Made by a program: the position numbers and the translations under genes. Below, one piece after another: positions 11,384 through 14,064 of a DNA stretch of 14,064 nt (within the stretch, counting starts at the first letter, position 1; every line of letters starts with the position of its first letter). Source of the DNA: Fimenecus sp051881415 (lineage in GTDB: Bacteria > Bacillota > Clostridia > Oscillospirales > Acutalibacteraceae); assembly GCA_051881415.1 (NCBI GenBank), contig JBJEPV010000053.1, positions 1-14,064 of the forward strand, given 5' to 3'. Under the pieces are notes generated by a model, which ran no database searches, was not told the origin of the DNA, and saw nothing but the letters and a program-made list of their open reading frames with translations.

Positions 11384-12277
11384 ATGGGCGGAGATTTACA
11401 TTGCCATACCAAATTGTCGGATGGCTCATTGGGGATTGAAGATTTAATTACACTCGCCAAAAAGCGTGAGGTCGGCACGATTGCGATTACCGACCATGAC
11501 TGTTTGGCGGGCACCGTACGCGGAAAAATTATCGGTGACCGTTTCGGCGTGCAGGTCATTCCGGGGGTGGAACTGTCCGCAACCGACACCGAAACCGGCA
11601 AAACTGTGCATTTGCTTTGCTATCTGCCGGAATTCCCCGACCGTTTGGAGGGGCTTTGCCACCGCAATTCACTGGTACGCAAAAAAGCCGCGCACTATAT
11701 GATGCTGCAAGTTGCCAAGCGCTACCCCGTGACCGCCGAGTTCATTGTTAAATGCGCGACCGGCTCCACCAATATCTACAAACAGCATATCATGCAGGCG
11801 CTGATGGAATGCGGCTTCACCACCGAAATTTACGGCGAACTGTATCGCAAATTATTTGATAAATCCGTTCCGGGCAATATTGCCATCACCCCGAAATTTG
11901 CCGATATTGTCGAGGTGCTGACTGCCATTCACGACGCGGGCGGGATTGCCGTTTTGGCACACCCGTATTTGCTCGACAGCCTTGACTCCCTGCCCCGTCT
12001 CATGGAAAACGGCCTTGACGGCATTGAGGTTTGGCATCCGTCGGCAACCGAGGCACAGCAGGCAGAACTCAAAAAACTCGCTGCCAAAAACAAATTGCTG
12101 ATGACGGGCGGCACGGATTTTCACGGACTTTACAATTTCAACGCCGTTTCTTTGGGCGATGTTACCGCGCCCGATGATGCGGTGACAAAATTACTCGGCT
12201 ACAAAGCCAAACAAAAACGGCTGGCAAAGAAAGCACAAAAAGCGGCAGAAGCCGCCGCAAGCGGGGCGACCGTTTAA
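11384..12277 (+). CDS. PHP-domain phosphoesterase (TrpH/YciV-like, nucleoside 3',5'-bisphosphate phosphatase or RNase AM type)
   Basis: 297 residues, ATG 11384 with GGAGG 8 bases upstream. The four PHP metal motifs are present: H6 and H8 with D13 (DLHCHTKLSDG), D37-H38-D39 (ITDHD), E63 (PGVELSA) with H76, and H193 (AHP) plus D245 and H247 (GGTDFHG). The sequence around them matches the TrpH/YciV family, which hydrolyses nucleoside 3',5'-bisphosphates and can act as a 5'-3' exonuclease on short RNA. The C-terminal 30 residues form a Lys/Ala-rich tail. It is host chromosomal and likely co-transcribed with the next gene, 19 bp downstream. Confidence 0.88.
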   Translation: MGGDLHCHTKLSDGSLGIEDLITLAKKREVGTIAITDHDCLAGTVRGKIIGDRFGVQVIPGVELSATDTETGKTVHLLCYLPEFPDRLEGLCHRNSLVRKKAAHYMMLQVAKRYPVTAEFIVKCATGSTNIYKQHIMQALMECGFTTEIYGELYRKLFDKSVPGNIAITPKFADIVEVLTAIHDAGGIAVLAHPYLLDSLDSLPRLMENGLDGIEVWHPSATEAQQAELKKLAAKNKLLMTGGTDFHGLYNFNAVSLGDVTAPDDAVTKLLGYKAKQKRLAKKAQKAAEAAASGATV

Positions 12278-12296
12278 GTCCCCGCGGGAGGACAGT

Positions 12297-12860
12297 ATGG
12301 AAGACAGCGATATTAAAATTTTCGGGCAAAAACAAGCGCAAAGCTGTGACGACGAATTGCGCCTGATTGCGCTTATGGAGGAACAGCGCGCCAACGGCAA
12401 CACCGAAAAGGCGGCAAAACTCGGCGACTATTTGTCGGACATTTTCTTAAACGAAAAAGATTTGCTTTTGCGGTTGGAGCCGGTGGTCGGCAAGCTCAAC
12501 TACCCGCAAAGCATTGTATTTCAAATCAAGATTTTAATGTTTTTTGCGGCGGAATACACCATCAACCGCATTTTGCCGAACACGGTGCTCAAAAGCACCG
12601 CCATCAACGCGCTTTACAGCAACATTAAAAGCGGCGACCGCGCGTTTTATGATGAATTTTCAGACGGGGCGGAATACAGCTTTTATTACCTCGCCATGCG
12701 TAAAGAAAGCGACAGCGTCATTGCCGAAATCGGCAAGGCATTTGCCATGCTTTGCGGCAAGGAAAAGGACGATACCTTCATATCCCTCGGCAAGCAGATG
12801 TTTAACCTCGTTTGCGAAGAGGTCGAAAGTATTGTGGAAATTTTTGATTTTAAAAGTTAA
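12297..12860 (+). CDS. Conserved hypothetical soluble protein
   Basis: 187 residues, ATG 12297, with GGGAGG 5 bases upstream. No signal peptide or clear membrane helix. The protein looks almost wholly helical, with an acidic N-terminus, a hydrophobic segment IVFQIKILMFFAAEYTI near residues 73-89 that is probably a buried helix, and an acidic C-terminus. I do not recognise a functional family. It follows the PHP gene by 19 bp and precedes a strong terminator, so the two form a small operon. A link with nucleotide turnover would be by association only. Confidence 0.7.
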   Translation: MEDSDIKIFGQKQAQSCDDELRLIALMEEQRANGNTEKAAKLGDYLSDIFLNEKDLLLRLEPVVGKLNYPQSIVFQIKILMFFAAEYTINRILPNTVLKSTAINALYSNIKSGDRAFYDEFSDGAEYSFYYLAMRKESDSVIAEIGKAFAMLCGKEKDDTFISLGKQMFNLVCEEVESIVEIFDFKS

Positions 12861-12873
12861 AAACCGACGCGCA

Positions 12874-12908
12874 AAAACAGCCTTTCGGGTTTCCCGAAAG
12901 GCTGTTTT
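12874..12908. terminator. Bidirectional terminator between convergent genes
   Basis: AAAACAGCCTTTCGGG (12874-12889) and CCCGAAAGGCTGTTTT (12893-12908) form a perfect 16-bp stem with a 3-base loop, with T-rich tracts on both strands. It ends the PHP operon on the plus strand and the hydrolase gene on the minus strand. Confidence 0.9.
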
Positions 12909-12916
12909 CTTTGTTT

Positions 12917-14064
12917 TTATCTCCTGTGCGCTTCAAAAAAAGCAAGCATTTCCGCAATCGTAACCTGGCTTTCCTCTAAATCGGGATACGCCACGCTTGT
13001 AATGTGCCCCGACGAACGGTTGATGGTCAACTCCCAATCGTGGAATTGATGCTCTATGCCCTTTTCGGTCAGCAATGCATCTAACTGTACCGAGGCGGGG
13101 CGCAAAAAGTCCTTTGCGCTTGTCACGATATACGACGGCGGCAAGGTGCCTTTGTCAATCACTTCTTCGGGCTGTAACACATCGTAAAACGGTGACGCAG
13201 TATATTCATAGCCGAGCATACACGAAATCAAAACGCTGTTAAAGCCGCTTTTCATATCGTACATACCCGAAATCAAGCCCGTTGCATTAAAGGTCAGCCC
13301 CGTTTCGGGCGCACGGTACAGCGTACGCAGTTCTTCGCTTGTGTTCACAATGCTCGTATAAAACGCCAACTGCCCGCCCGCGGAATCACCGACCAAATAC
13401 ACATTGTTAAGGTCGCAGTTATACGCTTCGCCGTGCTCGGCAACCCATTTGTAGGCGGTCATCAAATCGCGCACCTGCGCGTCATACAGCACCTCGGGGC
13501 AAAGATGATAATTGACCACAATCACAATATATCCTTTTGCGGCAAGCCGAGAGGCGTAGATGCGGTTTATATCCTTGTCGCCGTACATCAGCCCGCCGCC
13601 GTGAATGTCAATAATCACGGGGCGTTTTTCGGTTTCCCCCTCGGGATAGTAAATATCTAACAACTGATATTCGTCTGCATTCTCGGTATAGGGAATGTCC
13701 TTTAAAACGCTGATACCTTCGCTCATTTTCTGCGTGCTCAACCGTTTGGTATCGTAATAGTCCATAAAATCCCAAAGAATAGACGCGCCGAACGCCACAA
13801 AGCCGTTCTCCGCCGTCAAATCGGGGACTTCCTTTTGCGATTGCACCTGTGTATCCAATTCAAACAACAGGTCAAACACGGCAATCGCGCGCTGTACAAA
13901 CGATGCATCGGCAGGCGTGATTTCCCCGGTCAACGACTCAGCGACAAGGTGATACATTTCCGTAAAAGCAGTTTTGACTTTTTCGGAAAAATCGGCGTCA
14001 TCGGAAAGGCCCGAGGTTTCCACCAAACGCTGTAATGCGTCCGTACGGTCGCGGAATGCCGATT
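12917..14064 (-). CDS. Alpha/beta hydrolase (esterase/lipase, HSL-like), 5' end cut by window edge
   Basis: The frame is open to base 14064 and continues as plausible helical protein (DRTDALQRLVETSG) beyond a GTG at 14024-14026 that lacks a ribosome binding site, so the true start probably lies outside. Numbering from that GTG, HGGG (142-145) is the oxyanion motif, S215 in GDSAGG the nucleophile, D306 in TSAKDF the acid and H341 in SSGHITS the base. These mark the hormone-sensitive-lipase-like esterase family (alpha/beta hydrolase fold 3). An N-terminal helical region of over 100 residues precedes the catalytic domain. The substrate is unknown. No signal peptide is visible in this part. Confidence 0.85.
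   Translation of the reverse strand, partial: SAFRDRTDALQRLVETSGLSDDADFSEKVKTAFTEMYHLVAESLTGEITPADASFVQRAIAVFDLLFELDTQVQSQKEVPDLTAENGFVAFGASILWDFMDYYDTKRLSTQKMSEGISVLKDIPYTENADEYQLLDIYYPEGETEKRPVIIDIHGGGLMYGDKDINRIYASRLAAKGYIVIVVNYHLCPEVLYDAQVRDLMTAYKWVAEHGEAYNCDLNNVYLVGDSAGGQLAFYTSIVNTSEELRTLYRAPETGLTFNATGLISGMYDMKSGFNSVLISCMLGYEYTASPFYDVLQPEEVIDKGTLPPSYIVTSAKDFLRPASVQLDALLTEKGIEHQFHDWELTINRSSGHITSVAYPDLEESQVTIAEMLAFFEAHRR

Overview
The window looks like the right-hand end of a temperate phage (or phage-derived element) integrated next to a tRNA-Thr gene, plus about 3 kb of flanking host chromosome. Strong GGAGG-type ribosome binding sites, consensus -35/-10 promoters, a tRNA with encoded CCA and the phage families present point to a Bacillota host, probably a gut-type member of Clostridia. 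The species cannot be named from this sequence.

Bases 1-6865 form one leftward early/replication operon, tightly packed and often joined by ATGA overlaps. Read in the direction of transcription it holds: an excisionase-like HTH protein, a Cro-like HTH protein, a small membrane protein, a repeat protein of the DUF7666 type broken by a one-base frameshift, a DnaD-like replisome organizer, a DnaC/DnaI-like helicase loader, small zinc-type proteins, a probable single-strand annealing protein, a NinB-like protein, an RHH-like protein, an HNH protein, SSB, a Cys-rich protein, an HTH protein, a DUF1064 nuclease-like protein and the start of a DNA methyltransferase. The phage seems to rely on the host DnaB helicase, loaded by its own organizer and loader, with SSB and annealing proteins for recombination.

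Bases 6866-8502 are the lysogeny switch. A Cro-like gene (leftward) and a LexA/CI-type self-cleaving repressor (rightward) are divergent. Sites sharing GCA-N4-TGC lie in both promoters, between them, and across the stop codon of the Cro-like gene. An AT-rich rightward membrane-protein gene (6937-7368) and a small leftward membrane protein gene overlap tail to tail here.

Bases 8503-9595 hold the least familiar part. A promoter drives a structured leader RNA ending in a terminator-like hairpin, followed directly by a NYN-family ribonuclease gene. After it comes a leftward promoter-to-terminator unit that would make an ~80-nt non-coding RNA divergent from the integrase. A further rightward promoter-to-terminator unit of ~60 nt lies inside the leftward operon just upstream of the replication gene (5406-5468). 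That layout matches the lambda OOP antisense RNA. The window therefore has three candidate non-coding RNAs, each beside a key lysogeny or replication gene.

Bases 9596-10946 hold a zinc-ribbon tyrosine integrase, tandem 12-bp repeats that look like arm-type sites, and a terminator. tRNA-Thr(GGT) follows at 10947-11022 on the minus strand with its own consensus promoter. Beyond it is ordinary host DNA: a PHP-domain phosphoesterase, a conserved hypothetical gene, a shared terminator and a convergent alpha/beta hydrolase running off the right edge.
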